From Rhodobacterales bacterium 52_120_T64 (lineage in GTDB: Bacteria > Pseudomonadota > Alphaproteobacteria > Rhodobacterales > Rhodobacteraceae), in NCBI GenBank assembly GCA_002162875.1, contig MABA01000009.1:183552-247551 (forward strand): a DNA stretch of 64,000 nt, read 5' to 3'. Positions 63,984 to 64,000 of the stretch are shown one piece after another; the first letter of the stretch is position 1; each line of letters opens with the position of its first letter. The position numbers and the translations under genes are program-made. Below the pieces are notes generated by a model. It worked only from the letters and a program-made list of their open reading frames with translations. It had not been told where the DNA came from and made no database searches.

Positions 63984-64000
63984 TCCGGAACACGACGCAC
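63972..64000 (+). CDS. IS3-family transposase OrfA (partial, 5' end only)
   Basis: The first nine codons (MRQKSGTRR) are visible before the window ends. This N-terminus and the AAGGAG ribosome site 5 bp upstream match IS3-type OrfA proteins common in Rhodobacteraceae. The identification rests on very few residues. Confidence 0.5.

Noticed and set aside
1..64000. CRISPR array
   Set aside because: No regularly spaced direct repeats of 24-40 bp and no cas gene were seen anywhere in the window.

Overview
The window reads as chromosome of a marine alphaproteobacterium, most likely the Roseobacter group of Rhodobacteraceae. The evidence is a GapR (DUF2312) gene, an imuA-imuB-dnaE2 mutasome, a xanthine dehydrogenase operon of the Rhodobacter xdhABC type, choline-sulfatase, and many solute-uptake ABC transporters. 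This is inference from gene content; there is no rRNA or tRNA gene here to anchor it. From 1 to about 58 kb the DNA is dense, operon-rich core or flexible-core genome. From about 58.1 kb to the end it is a looser, more AT-rich accessory island bounded by IS3-type transposase genes.

Layout. 1-7.1 kb (minus): purine salvage and catabolism, with uraH, xdhA, xdhB, xdhC and then a nucleoside/BMP-type ABC transporter, all translationally coupled. 7.2-10.7 kb: dnaE, the replicative polymerase alpha subunit. 10.8-12.4 kb: a LysR regulator divergent from a frameshifted cytochrome b561 gene. 12.8-15.6 kb: a small lipase-like hydrolase downstream of an N-terminally extended thrS. 15.8-19.9 kb: an alpha/beta hydrolase, a TbpB-like surface lipoprotein divergent from a Slam-type outer-membrane translocon, a DJ-1/PfpI protein and a small membrane protein. 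20-21 kb: gapR and a TauE/SafE exporter. 21.2-30.6 kb: two cysteine-type sulfatases (a phosphonate-monoester-hydrolase-like enzyme and choline-sulfatase) facing a complete oligopeptide-type ABC transporter. 31.1-39.5 kb (plus): a Liv-type ABC transporter whose five genes lie between two CoA ligases. 39.7-45.8 kb: a LacI-controlled PotABCD/AfuABC-like transporter divergent from an amidohydrolase. 45.9-52.6 kb: a YcaQ-family DNA glycosylase and a second dipeptide/glutathione-type ABC transporter with a divergent binding-protein gene. 52.6-58.0 kb: the damage-inducible mutagenesis cassette imuA-imuB-dnaE2.

The accessory end holds four items. First, an IS3 orfA remnant cut off by a tyrosine recombinase gene that is bracketed by a 93-bp inverted repeat with one mismatch. 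Second, about 1.2 kb without convincing genes but with several structured motifs. Third, a divergent pair that looks like a defence module: a 526-residue protein with a PD-(D/E)XK nuclease motif and a SIR2-like NAD-binding protein. Fourth, the start of another IS3-type orfA whose start codon sits in a perfect 13-bp stem.

The best candidates for something undescribed are the nuclease/SIR2 pair, the recombinase with its long inverted repeats, and the Slam plus lipoprotein pair. All functional statements rest on motifs and context read by eye; no database search was possible.
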